A DNA stretch of 64,000 nucleotides from Myrica gale (GCA_963930655.1 OZ005608.1:3844001-3908000), one strand, 5' to 3'; shown: positions 40,036 to 52,450, counted from the first letter of the stretch. Program-made: numbers and translations. The notes: generated from the sequence alone by a model not told the origin.

Positions 40036-40229
40036 AAAAAAAGAAGAAGAAGGTAGTCCAGCGTTTGAGTAATAATATGCTATGTGCTGCCCCTGCCTAC
40101 CAATTGCATCCATCAATGGATGGCAATAATCAAGAGAGAGTATAAATGAAATTGATTAGCCGCTCAGCTGGATTGCCTCATTAGATTAAAAATGAATTTT
40201 ATACAAGCAGAAGATCAAAACTATAATAT

Positions 40230-40535
40230 TTACATTGTCCTTGGTTTCTTGTGCACCCATCTATCGATTTTCATTGTCATTATCTTTCTTTTCTTGTTGG
40301 CGCGATGCTTAGCAGCGATTCTTAACTTCCTCTTTGCATTGCGCATTGGATCGAAAACAGCCATTACCTTTTCTTCTTTCTTCCTTTTGTCCCTCTTCGC
40401 CTTGAGATTCTTCCGGATCTCACTGCAAACTTGTACGAAGTTCTGGATGCCTAACGTATTCCTTATAGTCTCACAAACTGCTTGGGCCAATTGCGTCGTA
40501 TCATCTGCCCATCTGTCTAGTATTACAGTCCCAAT
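40230..40535 (-). pseudogene. C-terminal exon fragment of a UTP20-like gene
   Basis: UTP20 is a giant HEAT-repeat component of the small-subunit processome (18S rRNA maturation). On the minus strand, the about 90 codons before the stop at 40230 read VQVCSEIRKNLKAKRDKRKK, then EEKVMAVFDPMRNAKRKLRI and AAKHRANKKRKIMTMK, the highly basic conserved tail of plant UTP20. Upstream the frame is open only to about 40535; an acceptor-like ACTAG lies near 40519. No other UTP20 exon was found and the PPR gene occupies the upstream DNA, so this is an isolated fragment. It is antisense to, and just ahead of, the PPR start at 40552. Confidence 0.7.
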
Positions 40536-40551
40536 TTACTATATCGTAGAA

Positions 40552-41538
40552 ATGGGGAAATTGCAGGAAGCTCTAAAACCCGTCTTCTCAAACCCATTTT
40601 CTCACTCAGATTATTCGGTATACCTGAAAATGTTGCAGCTTTGCATGGACTCGAAAGCTGAAAAGTCCTGTCGTTTGGTTCACAGCCAACTAATAACAAA
40701 TGGGTTCGATTCAAACGTCCACTTGAGCACCAAACTGATAATATCGTATGCGAAATTTGGTCACGTGGACATAGCGCGTACCTTGTTCGATAACATGCGT
40801 GAAAGAAGTGTAGTGTCCTGGACTGCTTTGATTTCTGGGTTTTCACAGCATGGTTATTATGAGAAAGCTTTGATGATGTTTTCAGAAATGCGTCGGGCGG
40901 GAGTTAAGGCCAATCAGTTCACTTATGGGAGTGCGTTGAAGGCGTGTACTAGTATGAGGTGTTTAGAATTGGGGATGCAAGTACACGGATGCATTCAGAA
41001 GGGTCGGTTTTTGGAGAACTTGTTTGTGCAGAGTGCGATGGTTGACTTGCACTCAAAGTGTGGGAAAGTGGAAGATGCATGTTATTGGTTTGAAACGATG
41101 TCAGAGAGGGATGTGGTTTCTTGGAATACAATGATTGGTGGATATGCTGTTCAGGGTTTTCTCCAGGAGTCATTTGGAATGTTTCGTTCTATGATGAGAG
41201 AAGGTGTTAACATTTTTCAACCTGTATACTTGAATTTTCTTGTTAGTCTTCTTCTCCATGCTTGCCCCTGATTTTTAGACTTGTACATACATGCAACATT
41301 TACAAATTTCTTTGTTACTGAAGCAGACACATATTGGAATCGGCTCAAGAAATCTATACCATAGATATGCTACATAGAAAAATTAAAGTAAGATGAAGAC
41401 TAGCTGAAAGGTGTTTTGAGGTGATATAATGGTAAAACTCAAATGAGTACTGTTTCTGAGATACTGTGGAATGCATAAATCAAAAGAGTAGAGAAAAAAG
41501 CCGGAAGGAATTTTTTGACATCTGTTTGTACATTTACT

Positions 41539-41578
<40 letters not shown>

Positions 41579-43013
41579 ATCATCTCTGAATCCCGTCTCT
41601 TGTTTGCATCATGTTAAAGTGGTAAGAATTGGCTTCTCTTGATCTTTAGCATTCACCAAATTGGTTGGAGAGAAGTATTCACCCTTTGCTTTGTCTTTTT
41701 TTTTTCCCTGGGTGTATTCATTATCTTTGTTGGTAGCTTAATTCGTGCCTTAAACCCCATATTTGTCTTATTCACACCTCTTTTCCTACACTGTATATGA
41801 AACTTAAGAGTACTTTCATTTTGACACCATCGAGTATAACTGGAAAGTATTTTCTGTTTCTGCTGTAAGTTTTGACATCACTATTTCAAATAAATTGTTG
41901 AAATATTAAATCTCAATAGGATTGTCTCCTGATGGCTTCACCTTGGGAAGTGTCTTGAGAGCCTGTGCTACTTGCAGTTGTCTCACAAAGATCAACCAGA
42001 CACATGGCTTAATTATCCAACTGGGTTTTGGATCACATAATTCTTTGATTGGATCGTTAATTGATGCTTATGCAAAATGTGGAAGGGTAGGAAGTGCTTA
42101 TCATTTGTACAATAGTATGCCAACGAAAGATATTATATGTTGTACTTCATTGATAGTTGGGTATGCACGCGAAGGTACCCATGGTACAGATGCCCTGAGG
42201 CTCTTCAAAGAGATAATTCGTATGCACATTGAAATGGATGAAGTTATATTTTGCTCCATGCTTAATATATGTGCCAATATATCCTCACTAAGCTTTGGAA
42301 GACAAATCCATTCCGTTGTTTTGAAAGTTCAACCATGTTATGATGTGGCCACGGGCAATGCTCTCATTGACATGTATGCAAAATGTGGGGAAATTGAAGA
42401 TGCTAACCATGCGTTTGATGAGATGGAGGAGAAAAATGTGATTTCATGGACATCATTGATTGCGGGATTTGGGAAACATGGCTTTGGACATCGGGCAATT
42501 GCACTTTACCAGAAGATGGAACATGCAGGGTTAAGGCCCAATGATGTTACATTCTTGTCTCTTATCTCTGCTTGTAGCCATACTGGATTGACTGGTGAAG
42601 GATCAGAATGCTTCAATAGTATGATAAAAAAGTACAACATTTTGCCAAAAGCAGCACATTTTTCTTGTATGATAGATCTCCTTGCACGTGGAGGCCGGTT
42701 AGAAGAAGCTTATAATTTGATATGCGAGATGAAAATCAAACCTGATGCTTCCCTTTGGGGTGCCATTCTCGGGGCATCTAGCACCTATGGTTATTTATCT
42801 ATGGGGGAAGTAGCAGCCATTAATCTTTTGGATATGGACCCCAAGAATTCAGCTCACTATGTTGCTTTAGCAAGCGTATACGCTGCATGTGGCCAATGGG
42901 AGAATGTCTCTAAGATGTGGAATTTGGTAAAAGATAGAGGTTTAAAGAAAGATCCAGGATGTAGCCTTTTACAATCTACAAAGAAGGAAAAATCACTTTT
43001 GCTGCCTAGTTGA
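40552..43013 (+). CDS. PLS-class pentatricopeptide repeat protein, E-type, two exons
   Basis: Organelle RNA-binding protein (editing or processing in the family). Exons 40552-41203 and 41920-43013 join in phase (GAA G|GTGTTAAC to AATAG|GA TTG) as MMREGLSPDGF, giving 581 residues. The track of P, L and S motifs is regular: SWTALISGFSQHGYYEKALM, SWNTMIGGYAVQGFLQESFG, NALIDMYAKCGEIEDANHAF and SWTSLIAGFGKHGFGHRAIA. It ends with an E-like region (PDASLWGAILGASSTYG, then GLKKDPGCSLL) and a short tail, with no DYW domain. The architecture resembles Arabidopsis At3g20730, an unverified guess. I chose ATG 40552 because the 120 in-frame codons upstream are the antisense of the UTP20 fragment. No targeting peptide is obvious. 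The frame is intact. Confidence 0.88.
41542..41574 (+). repeat. (TC)n microsatellite in the PPR intron
   Basis: About 16 uninterrupted TC units in the 716-bp PPR intron. Confidence 0.9.
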
Positions 43014-44950
43014 GACTTGAGAGTACAGAACTATCTTATTTTACTGTTCTTGGGGAGAGAGTAAACTTTGTACTGTAGCAGGCTGAACTGCTGATTCACA
43101 CGTTAATAGAGCAATAGGAAAAAAAATGATCAAGCTCCAGTCTTGTGGTCCATTGATGTATTCCTGGCTCACAGTCTTGTGTTCCCCTGCTCCTCAACAC
43201 TCAGGTACTGACTAGGACTTTGTATTTTCAGTTGCGTGGTTCCTTCTTGATATGATCTGTAAAATGAGTGAAAAGTGTGAATGTGCTAGAGTGATCTCAA
43301 TTTTTGTGTCTATAGAAGATTCAAGCTTTCTAGAAGTTCATTAGGCAGGATTCCTTCTTGATGTTCTGTTGAAAATGGTTGAAGAGTCTTCAAAAACTAA
43401 AGGGTTCATATGAATGTCTGGAATATGGGCCTAAAAGTTTTCTGTCATGCATTCTCATGCTTGAAGTAGAATCTATTATGTGAAATACGTAACCACAAAG
43501 AGGCTTGGAGCTCTAGGCAAGGCCAAAGGTTGAGAATATGATGTTTATATCTGCATTCCAATGTTTTGCTTGGAATCCTTTTGGGGTCTAGATGCTGCGT
43601 AAGATCTCACAGCTTGACCCAGCCTTTACCCAACTTCAATGCCTCAACTCAATGTTTCCTTGTTGAAGTCTAGGAGTTTGTTTCTTATGCGGGCTGGGAT
43701 TTTTGGCCATGTTTAAAGCCCTTTTGGAAGACCCTTTCTGTTCTTGAGTGAAGTTTTCTGAATTATCCCCTTCGGCAAAGTAGAAATAAATAGTAAAAGA
43801 ACGAGACGTCGGGACAGAAAGTGGAAGAAATGCAACTCCAAAAGGGAATATGAGATACAACACCACACCGTTTAAGATATTTTCATTTGAAAGATGTGCA
43901 GAACCATGCCACTGTTATTCTTGCCTTAGTCATGGTGTTGGATTACCTTAGAACAAACTTTTGTAAAAAGAAGAAAAATTTTGTTCACCATGCTCCTCTT
44001 ATTTATCCTCTGTATCTATCATGCTTAGATGATGTTGAAATTTGTGATATGCTTCAGTCTATTTCCAATTCCAGAATGTGGTTTCTCTCACTCCCCCTCT
44101 CTCTGTCATGCACATGTGCGTAATCTGGAAAACAAAAATATCTTTTGAGCTCTCACAAGTGCCACTGCACAGGCATGAAAGCTGTACTGAGATCCTCGGG
44201 AGCTCAGATGCTGTAGACTCTTGTTTTACCTCTTATTGATAGAACTAAGCCTTTTTCTACCACATCCTAAAGCTTTATGGGAAATAGTCATCAGAAATTT
44301 CTTCGGGTAGTCTAGGCTTCTGTACAATGCTAAAGTAGAACCTGCACTACAGGGTTTTTTCAAACAATGGACTATAGCTCAAGTTGGTTTATGTGGAGTT
44401 GTATTCTCAAAAATGAATCAGTAAGGTTTCCATCGTATAGAAAGTAGACAAGATATGTCAAATTCATGGAAGAACTTATTCATTTTCATATCGCGAATGT
44501 TTTTCAGGAAAATATCCGGCTGGGTTTAGTCCCCAAGAAGAGAGAGACAGCTGCAGTTAGAGGGCCAAAAAAATGATTTATATGGTATTATTCTGTTCCT
44601 ATTTCTCATATTGCCCGGGCTTAACAAACGTACCAAATATTATCCAAACCACGAATACTTGAGCAATGAATATTGGCCAGGTTTGACAATATACTAAACC
44701 ACAAATGCTCAAAACAGTGTTGCAATGGAATGGAGTTGAGTCATTTAGAGCTAGATTACTCGTTTTTGCAGCTTTGACTTGAGAAAGCATTAACAGTAGC
44801 TCTCCATCGATTGCATAGGGAAGGAGAAGACATGGTAAAACCAATGTTTCATTAAATAGATTGATCATAATGAGTGATGTTAGCTATTCAGTTGCTCTTT
44901 CTTTGGTCCCGTATTCTAAGGAAGGGCACATTTTCTCCACTTAATCCATT
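43014..44950. other. Intergenic, nothing recognised
   Basis: About 1.9 kb downstream of the PPR gene. Short frames on both strands have no family signature, and no RNA gene or clear repeat was found. Confidence 0.5.
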
Positions 44951-44953
44951 CAT

Positions 44954-45080
44954 GAATTCCTAGAATTATTACCGACGTCCTCTGTACCCGGGTGGTATGC
45001 GGGTTGTGAAGCCCCCGTTTGGTCAGAGTTTCGATAGTTGGTAGAGGGAGAAAGAAGAAGAGAGAATTCCTAGAATTATT
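44954..45080. mobile_element. 93-bp insert flanked by 17-bp direct repeats
   Basis: The 17-mer GAATTCCTAGAATTATT occurs at 44954-44970 and again, perfectly, at 45064-45080. The 93 bp between starts ACCGACGTCC and ends in a purine run (GAGGGAGAAAGAAGAAGAG). A long perfect duplication is the signature of LINE-type retroposition, so this may be a small retroposed RNA or SINE scrap, although it lacks a poly-A. Confidence 0.45.
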
Positions 45081-45104
45081 GAAGAGCTAGTGTACTTCCT
45101 TTGC

Positions 45105-45260
45105 ATGTCGGAGCGCTTTGCTAAGACCTCCAGGATGGCTATCCCTTACCTAGAGGCCTACGTTTCAAATCCTGCTAACCGATGCAGTGCGATGGACGCC
45201 AAAGTCTGGGAGTCTGGTGGGATTTCAAAGGGCACTTATAGCTGATGGCATGGGAGTGGA
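45105..45260 (+). mobile_element. Possible tRNA-derived SINE remnant
   Basis: GTTTCAAATCCTG near 45161 resembles a pol III B box (GGTTCRANTCC) in a tRNA-like context (GAGGCCTACGTTTCAAATCC). No clear A box, tail or duplication could be defined. Confidence 0.25.
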
Positions 45261-45890
45261 TGACATACTGGCAACTAAAAGAAGTTATGGGTTGGGGTTA
45301 GAGAGACTCAAACTTTATTTAAGACGCAAAAAGTTTTGATCGAATTTGCAGTTACAAACTCTGGAATTTTTGCTCTCACTTGTCTGTCTGCAAATATGAA
45401 TGAAATAATCTGGTTCAAGCAATCAGGTGTTTGGAGATGCAACCACTTTGTTCTTTTTCCATTAGTGAGTCGATGATAGATGCCCCGCTGAATCCCTTAG
45501 AAAAACTTTTGACTGCCAGCCTCCCAGCCCCAACTGCCATTTCTCTCTGCTGCCATCTTCATGGAGAAGGTCTGGTGCTCTCAAAACCCGAGTCTCGTGA
45601 ATTTAACCAACTATTGCGAGGGTGATACCTAGACAGTAGATACCACTATTGCTCTGCTTTTCCCCTCTTTCACATTGGGTGCTTATCTACACCTCTGAAA
45701 ATTGAACCAGAGCCTTCTATAGCCCTGGCTGCCAGGACTAAGATGTTACTAAAGAAGACAGAGAGAAATAACAAGGCAAAGAAAAAAAAAATCCAGGAAA
45801 TTTGCTAACATCTACTTAGGCGGGGAAATTTTTTTTATTAGTAACGAGAAGAAATTTATCCCGACTGATTTACTGGAATAGATTTATTTA

Positions 45891-46207
45891 AAGGGCCGTT
45901 TGAATTGATGCAGTACCCAAACTATACGGTCAGTTTAATCTTACCTGGACTTCTACCCAAAAAATTATAATTATTTGCACCGGGATTTGAAGCTCTCAGA
46001 GGAGTTTATGGGCCAACTGAAGATATTTATATCTTCAGATTGGCCCATAAGCTCCCTAAAATGTTCTCTCTGTTTTCTTTTTGGGTTGTTGAATAATCAA
46101 AGAGCTTCAAATCCCGTTGCAAATAATTATAATTTTTTGGGTCGAAGTCCGGGTAAGATCAAACTGGCCGTATAGTTTGGGTACTGCATCAGTTCAAACG
46201 GGCTTTT
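45891..46207. mobile_element. Foldback MITE with a perfect inner palindrome
   Basis: The ends GGCCGTTTGAATTGATGCAG and, on the other strand, GCCCGTTTGAACTGATGCAG begin arms of about 107 bp that match with few differences (through TTATAATTATTTGC and GGGATTTGAAGCTCT). A second inner hairpin, CCAACTGAAGATATTTATAT and its complement, lies near the centre (46012-46046). The GGGCCGTTTG-type ends resemble Harbinger/Tourist MITEs. The whole 317-bp RNA would fold into one long stem. Confidence 0.75.
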
Positions 46208-46902
46208 AAATAAAATAAATACACTTCAAAATTTCTATCATCTATTTATATATAATTATATATTTCAATTTTTTTATAAAACCTGATTAATTTTAATATC
46301 TCAAAAATTCTCGACAAACAAACACCATCTACATTGGTTCAGTGGCACCTCTTTTCCCTTCATGGGGTAGGAATATTCGTGATTCTATCCCCATTACTGT
46401 ACGCATATTGACTGCATGCATGCCTTGATCTAAAATTTGCTTAAAAAAATGACAAGGATTTACTGCCTAGGAAAATCTTCTACTAACTTCAAACGATAAT
46501 TACTGTTATATATTAGCGATTTCAAAGCTAAAGATTGAAAAGTGTACCAATAATACCTCTGACTTGGACTCTATATGGTCTTTCTCTGTTGATCCGGGAA
46601 CCAAAAAAAGCCTCTTTTATGGAATGTAGTTCCTTGGTGACTTTTTCCATGCTCATTCTCTCTTTTGGTGACTGACTCGAGCATACGATCCCCATGTTAT
46701 GGATTGAAAGCAGGCACTGTTGCGCATCAGCATTAATCTGTCGGATCAGGTTCTCAGCGGGATTAGTTCCTTCTGCAGCTACAATTCCATTGTCCTCTTC
46801 ATCTGTTGCTGTTGTTGCATGATCAGTTTCTTCTGCTTCTCCTTGCAAAAGCTTTGAGTCAACAACTTGAAAAAGTCTTTCTGATAATGCCATCTTAGCA
46901 AA

Positions 46903-47132
46903 GGGGTCGGTTATTGTATGAGTGGAGAGTGTGTGAATGCGTGAGTACACGGCTGAGATTAGATTGTGTGAAATCTAATGGCTGAAACAATGTCACGTCA
47001 ATTAATGAAACCGGGTCGGTTTCGCGGGTCGGGTTTATTAATTGACGTGACATTGTTTCAGCCATTAAATTTCACATAATCTAATCTCAGCCGTGTACTC
47101 ACACACTCTCCAATCACACAGTAACTTTTGTC
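46903..47132. mobile_element. Mutator-type foldback MITE in the receptor-kinase exon
   Basis: A 230-bp hairpin element. The arms share GGAGAGTGTGTGA, GAGTACACGGCTGAG and GCTGAAACAATGTCACGTCA in inverted orientation around a GGGTCGGTTTCGCGGGTCGG centre. It is flanked by a 10-bp perfect duplication TCTTAGCAAA (46893-46902 and 47133-47142), close to the 9-10 bp made by Mutator-like elements. It splits the kinase C-lobe after DLHKFAK; the other side continues with MALSERLFQVVD. It is non-coding. Confidence 0.88.
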
Positions 47133-49267
47133 TCTTAGCAAATTTATGGAGATCGAGACCCTCTTTAAATATCTCATCAGTAGGCCTCCTTCCGGTGAAC
47201 ATCTCCAACACAAGAATCCCAAAACTGTATACATCCCCCATAGTCGATGCCTCACCCCCCATGCTGTACTCTACAAGAACAGGAGATGCATGGAGTTAAA
47301 GAGATTTAGGAACGCTTTGTGTAATGAGAAGTGGGCTGCAAATTAGTTTTGATTCGCCACGAGAAAATATATCCTAGGGAAGATACTCCTTGAAAAATAA
47401 AATTTAATGTTTTTCTTCTATTTCCGGCAATTTACGTGCACGAGGAATTAATTAAGTGCAATCTCTTTAAAAGGTGCGAAAAAGAAAACAAACGTGTACG
47501 CGCGCGCGGATGATATATATAGGAATATGAAGATGCACAAGAAAGTTAATACCTGGAGCAGCGTAGCCAATAGTTCCGTTCAACCCAATTGTGCTGGAAT
47601 GCTTCTGATTGTCGACCGTTGAAAGGATCCTTGCCAAGCCGAAATCGCTAACGTGAGCAATCATCTCATTATCGAGAAGAACATTACTTGGCTTTAAATC
47701 GCAATGAACGATATGTTGCAGACAGTGGTTGTGAAGATAATCCAATGCAGAAGCCACGTCAACCACGATATTTAGTCTTTGATGAAGACTCAACGTGTTT
47801 GATTGATTTTCTCTGGCTATCACCGGATGCAACCACATATCCAAGCTCCCATTTGCCATGAACACAAATACCAGAGCTTTGAAGTCACTTCCTTCGTGAT
47901 TTAAGCTGGAACAACACGTTAAGATCTTTGCCAGATTTCGATGTCGTATATTTCTTAACGCATTGCATTCGGCCAGAAAACTCTTAGAAGCACCTTTCTT
48001 GTGAAGGTTCAGAACCTTTACAGCAATTGCTCTTTCTTCCTGGTCAAGAGCTCCTTTGTACACAGATCCAAAACTACCAGCTCCGATCAAATTACTTGGA
48101 GAAAATCCATCAGTCGCCTGATGGAGCATTTTGTATGAAATAGTTAGAATCAGGTCCTTTATTGAGGCCATAGAAGATGGTTTCTTTCTTGATTTTTTCC
48201 ACCAATAAAGAACGATACAGGATGAAAACAGCAGGAATAGAGCAACGCAAGCTATACTGCTTGCTATTTTGAAAGCAAGCTGGAACTTTCTTGATTTCAT
48301 TTCTTTGATGTGACATTTTGGCAGTCGCAACTGTGAAACACCCCCACAAAGCTTTTTGTTTCCCGCCACAGATATCATTTCAGGATTTCTGAAAACTCCC
48401 TCTGTTGGTACCTCACCTTCGATATTGTTGAACGAAAGGTTCAAATTCTTCAAGAATGGAAGTTTCTCTAGACCCTCTGGAATCAGTCCAGAAAAGTTGT
48501 TCCGCGAAACATCTAAATGCTGAAGGCCTCTTAAGGAAGCCATGGATGAAGGTATGCTCCCATCAAAGGAATTCCCTTGAACGTATAGAAATTCAATGCT
48601 AGAGCAACTTCTAATAGTTCCAGGAATTTCACCTGAGAGATTATTTTCAGAGACATCTAGAGAACTTATGCTTTCAGATTGCCAACTTCATCAGGTAATT
48701 TGCCACTTAAAGAGTTGTGCGACAGATTGAGAAACAGTGAGAAGGAAGAAAGACCAAAAACCTGCCGGGGTATGACTCCAGTTTCCACTAAGTTATTTTG
48801 TGAGATGTCCAACAACTGGAAACGTTTGCAGTCTTCAATTGTCGGTGGTATGCTTCCTTCTAGATTGTTTTGATTTAGGAAAAGAGCCGCCAATTGAGTG
48901 AGGTTGCCTATGGAGTCAGGAATCTGCCCAGTCAATTGATTTTCAGCGAATGAGAGTATTTGCATCTTCTGTAACTTCCCGATAGATGATGGAATCACGC
49001 CAGTGAAAAGATTACGCCCCATTCCTAAGCCAATTAGGTTGGTAAGGCTCTCAAGTGCTGCTGGAATTGCTCCGGATATTTGATTATCTCCAAAATATAA
49101 GTGGATGAGTTGGGTTGAAAAGTTGGATATGGAAGTAGGCAAAACACCTCCAAATTCGTTGTTTCTAAAATCCAAAACACGTAGTTTGCTACAGTTTGTC
49201 AAAGATGTTACGAAATCCAAGTCCCTTCCTAGGCTGTTCTGAGCTAGACGTAGGAATCGAAGATCTA

Positions 49268-49574
49268 GGTCATGTTCGTTTTGAGAAAAAATGTAGGATT
49301 TTAGAGAAGTTGTGAATTTTTATGTTGAATAGTGTTTTATTGGTGTTTGTGTAAAGTGGAGAGAGAAATGATTTGATGTAATTGTTTAATAAAAAAGTAT
49401 TGGAGTTATTTGAAAAAGTATAGAGAGAGAAAATTTATGTTGAATAAAAAATTAAAAAGTTGTTGGAGATTGTGTAAAATGTATTGGTTTTTGTGTTTGA
49501 ATTCTGAATATGTTCGGTGGTAGAATTGTGAATATACTTAGAATCCTGAAAAAATGGTGAAAACGAACATGACC
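49268..49574. mobile_element. Harbinger-type MITE in the receptor-kinase LRR exon
   Basis: A 307-bp AT-rich element with 15-bp perfect terminal inverted repeats GGTCATGTTCGTTTT and a 3-bp duplication CTA (49265-49267 and 49575-49577). It interrupts the LRR between PTNLGNL and DLRFLRLAQNSLG. The 3-bp target and end motif fit PIF/Harbinger MITEs; a related copy lies at 59661-60012. Confidence 0.83.
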
Positions 49575-49689
49575 CTAGTAGATTTCCCAGATTAGTTGGA
49601 GCTGGTCCCACAAAGTTGTTTTCGCCTATATCGAGTCTTTCAAGTAGGGAGGCATTCGAGAAAGAAACAGGGATTTCCCCTGAGAATTC

Positions 49690-51721
49690 CTTTTTTTTTT
49701 CTAAGCCAAATACCATATTATAGCCAAAAGAAACCAAATCACACCTGCATATCACAAGCTCGGATATGCCTGGGGATATCAGAAAACGACAACAAACCAA
49801 TAATACCAAAACGGGCAGCCCACTTAGCTAGCAAGTGGGCCTGCTCATTACATCGTCTCGAAATCCAAGCAACTCTCCAATCACTTCGCTTCGCCAAACA
49901 CCGTCGAATGTGTGCAACGAAACCCGAAGCCTCCCACAAGGTAGAAGGTTCGGGAGAAAGGACATCCTTGCAAAGCACGAGGGAATCACATTCGAACAAA
50001 ACCTCTTGCTCCACCCAAAATTCGAAGCCAAAGACATCGCCTCCGCCAAAGCGAAGGCCTCCCCAACCACCGGGTCCATAGCAACTAAACGTTCCGTGTA
50101 TGCCATACAGAGGGAACTGGAAGAATCTCTGACAGAGACTGCTATGTAAGACCTATTCAGACGGATCGCAACATCCGTATTACACTTCATCCAACCCAAA
50201 GGAGGAGGTTGCCATTTCATACCTGCATTTCGCTCCGCCTCCAACCAAGCTCCAGAGTGCTCCGCGTAGCGGCGTCTAACCCCATGAATCAGCTTATCAA
50301 TCTCCACCGGAACTTGTTGATGAACCAGTAAATTATGGGCTTGCCATATGCCATCCATGACCAACGCTGCGTTAAGAATGAAAGCCCGTACCTTTTGTTG
50401 CTCCAACTGCAACAGATTCTCCACGTTCAGGATATAAAAAATCAGCTCAGCAGAAGAAGCTAATGGAACACTGTCCATCCTGAGGGCCCATGGCGACTCT
50501 CTCCAGATCTTTAACGCCACATGACACCGAACCATCAAATGCAACGTATCCTCCGACGCACAGCGACACAAAGGACATTGGAATTGCTCATCATCTTCCC
50601 GCTGCAAAATTCGGCCCAATGCTCCCTTAGTTGAGAGCAGCAACTTTAGTCTATCTTGAATTTTAGTTTTCCATAGAATGTGCCATGATTTTTTATCCAA
50701 AGGAAAAATCTCAGAAGCACGCCTCTCGTGTGCATCCAGCAGGAATGATTTCACCGTAAATTTTCCATGGGAGTCACGCGACCACACCCACCGGTCTTCC
50801 GTCAAAGAGCTAGGAATAGGGAGTCTAAGCACCGCCGCTGCCGAATCTGCATCAAAGAGCTCATGAATAAGCTCAACGTCCCACTGACCTCCCGTAGACA
50901 CCGTCAAATCAGTCATTACCCGGATCCCTTCACGCTCCTGACGTCCATCACGCCACACTGGAATAAAATTCGGCATGGACGGCAACCAGGGAGCATGTCT
51001 GATATCAACAGTATCCCCCCTCCTGGGTAGAACGCACACCCCCCTCAGAACCTGAGGATAGACCCTCATAATCCCCCGCCATACCCAAGAGCAACTCCTT
51101 CTCACAGCACCCGGGTGCACAGGATCCCTCAAATTGTATTTCAGCTTCACCACATGAACCCATAACCGCTCCGGCTCCGAAATCAAGCTCCACCCCAGCT
51201 TTGCAATCATAGCCGTATTCATCTCCATCATCTTCCGCACCCCCAAACCCCCAAGCTCCTTGGGTAGACAAATTACATTCCAAGCCCGAGGAGTGTAATT
51301 TCGAGACTTCTGAGTAGGAAACCCCCACCAAAAATCCTTCAGGATTCGATCAATCTGTTCACACCACCCCTTCGGTAATAGGAAGGTTGACATGCAGTAG
51401 ATGGTCATCGTAGTCGCCACAGACTTAATAAGAGTGGTCCTTCCCGCTTGGGATAGAGCTCGGACTTTCCACCCCGCTACTTTGGCCAACACCTTGGCTT
51501 TCACCTCCTCAAAAGCAAATTTTCCTCGATCTTCCCACGTTTCCAACGGCAGCTCAAGGTATTTGCTATGTATCGACATAGCTTTGACCTGAAGAAAATC
51601 ACATAGGACTGTTGCCAAGGCCGGGTTAGTATTAGCACTGCAACATCGAGCTGATTTTGTATAATTAACTTGTTGCCCCGACCACTTTGAATATTTGGTC
51701 AAAATGTCATTGACTGTTGCC
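49690..51721 (-). mobile_element. 5'-truncated L1-type LINE in the receptor-kinase LRR exon
   Basis: A 2.03-kb copy in the same orientation as the receptor kinase. A long frame (51723-49828) encodes the C-terminal half of ORF2: RT thumb region (VRALSQAGRTTLIKSVATTM, GGLGVRKMMEMNTAMIAKLG), zf-RVT (CPLCRCASEDTLHLMVRC, about 50570) and an RNase H-like C-terminus (MKCNTDVAIRLNRSYIAVSV, about 50190, then GEAFALAEAMSLA). The poly-A is the T run 49691-49700. A 5-bp duplication AATTC (49685-49689, 51722-51726) flanks it. Its RNase H tail and sequence place it in a different family from the 17-kb LINE. Confidence 0.88.
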
Positions 51722-52231
51722 AATTCATTACTACGTATTACCCATTCTTGGAGGTTAGGGAGGGGTAAGGCCTATGTTTTTTGGAAGAGTGCCAGTAAAT
51801 TGGTTAAATCCAAGTGATACGCTCCTAATGGATGATATGTTGTAAAGTGAGGAAGGGACCATACCGGAGAGGTTGTTGCTAAAAGCTGTAAAAGCTATTA
51901 GGCTTTTCAGACAACCAATATCTCCTGGAATATTTCCCACTAAGTAGTTTTCTTCCGCATGAAGAATCAGGATTGACGTAAGATTACCCAAGGAAGATGG
52001 GACCCGTCCCGTCAATTTATTTCTTCCAACCCCCAGAAGAACAATCTTCGTCAAAGAGCCAAGCTCAGCGGGAATGTTGCCAATAAGTTTGTTCTGATTG
52101 AGGTTTAGCACGCTGAGTTTCGAGCAGCTGGTCAAGTTGACAGGAATTTCCCCTCCAAACATGTTATTTGAAATATTGAGATGTTGTAGTCGGAGCAAAC
52201 GACCAACTTCTTGTGGAATTTCACCGTACAA

Positions 52232-52450
52232 TGTTAATTCTATAACTGGAAGCAAGGAGAGAAAACAGAGTATGCTGAAATGATTCAATTGTCTTATTCG
52301 AATCAATGTACAACTTGTTATCTTTATACAAGAAGTCCACCAGTCATCGAGAATCTAATTCTGGTATTAATAACAGACATAACAGACTCAGTTATCCAGC
52401 TAACGTATACTATTATAAACTGATAACTTATACAGTTTATACTATCAACA
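52232..52450 (-). repeat. 3' LTR of the copia element
   Basis: 219 bp, starting TGTTAATTCTATAACTGG and ending ACTATCAACA as written on the + strand. About 99% identical to the other LTR. Confidence 0.95.

Noticed and set aside
40192-40551. In-frame N-terminal extension of the PPR protein (120 residues, hydrophobic)
   Set aside because: It is the antisense reading of the conserved UTP20 C-terminal exon; the PPR-like sequence begins after ATG 40552.
49596-50081. 161-codon + frame
   Set aside because: Antisense of the L1 copy and the receptor-kinase exon; composition is a shadow.
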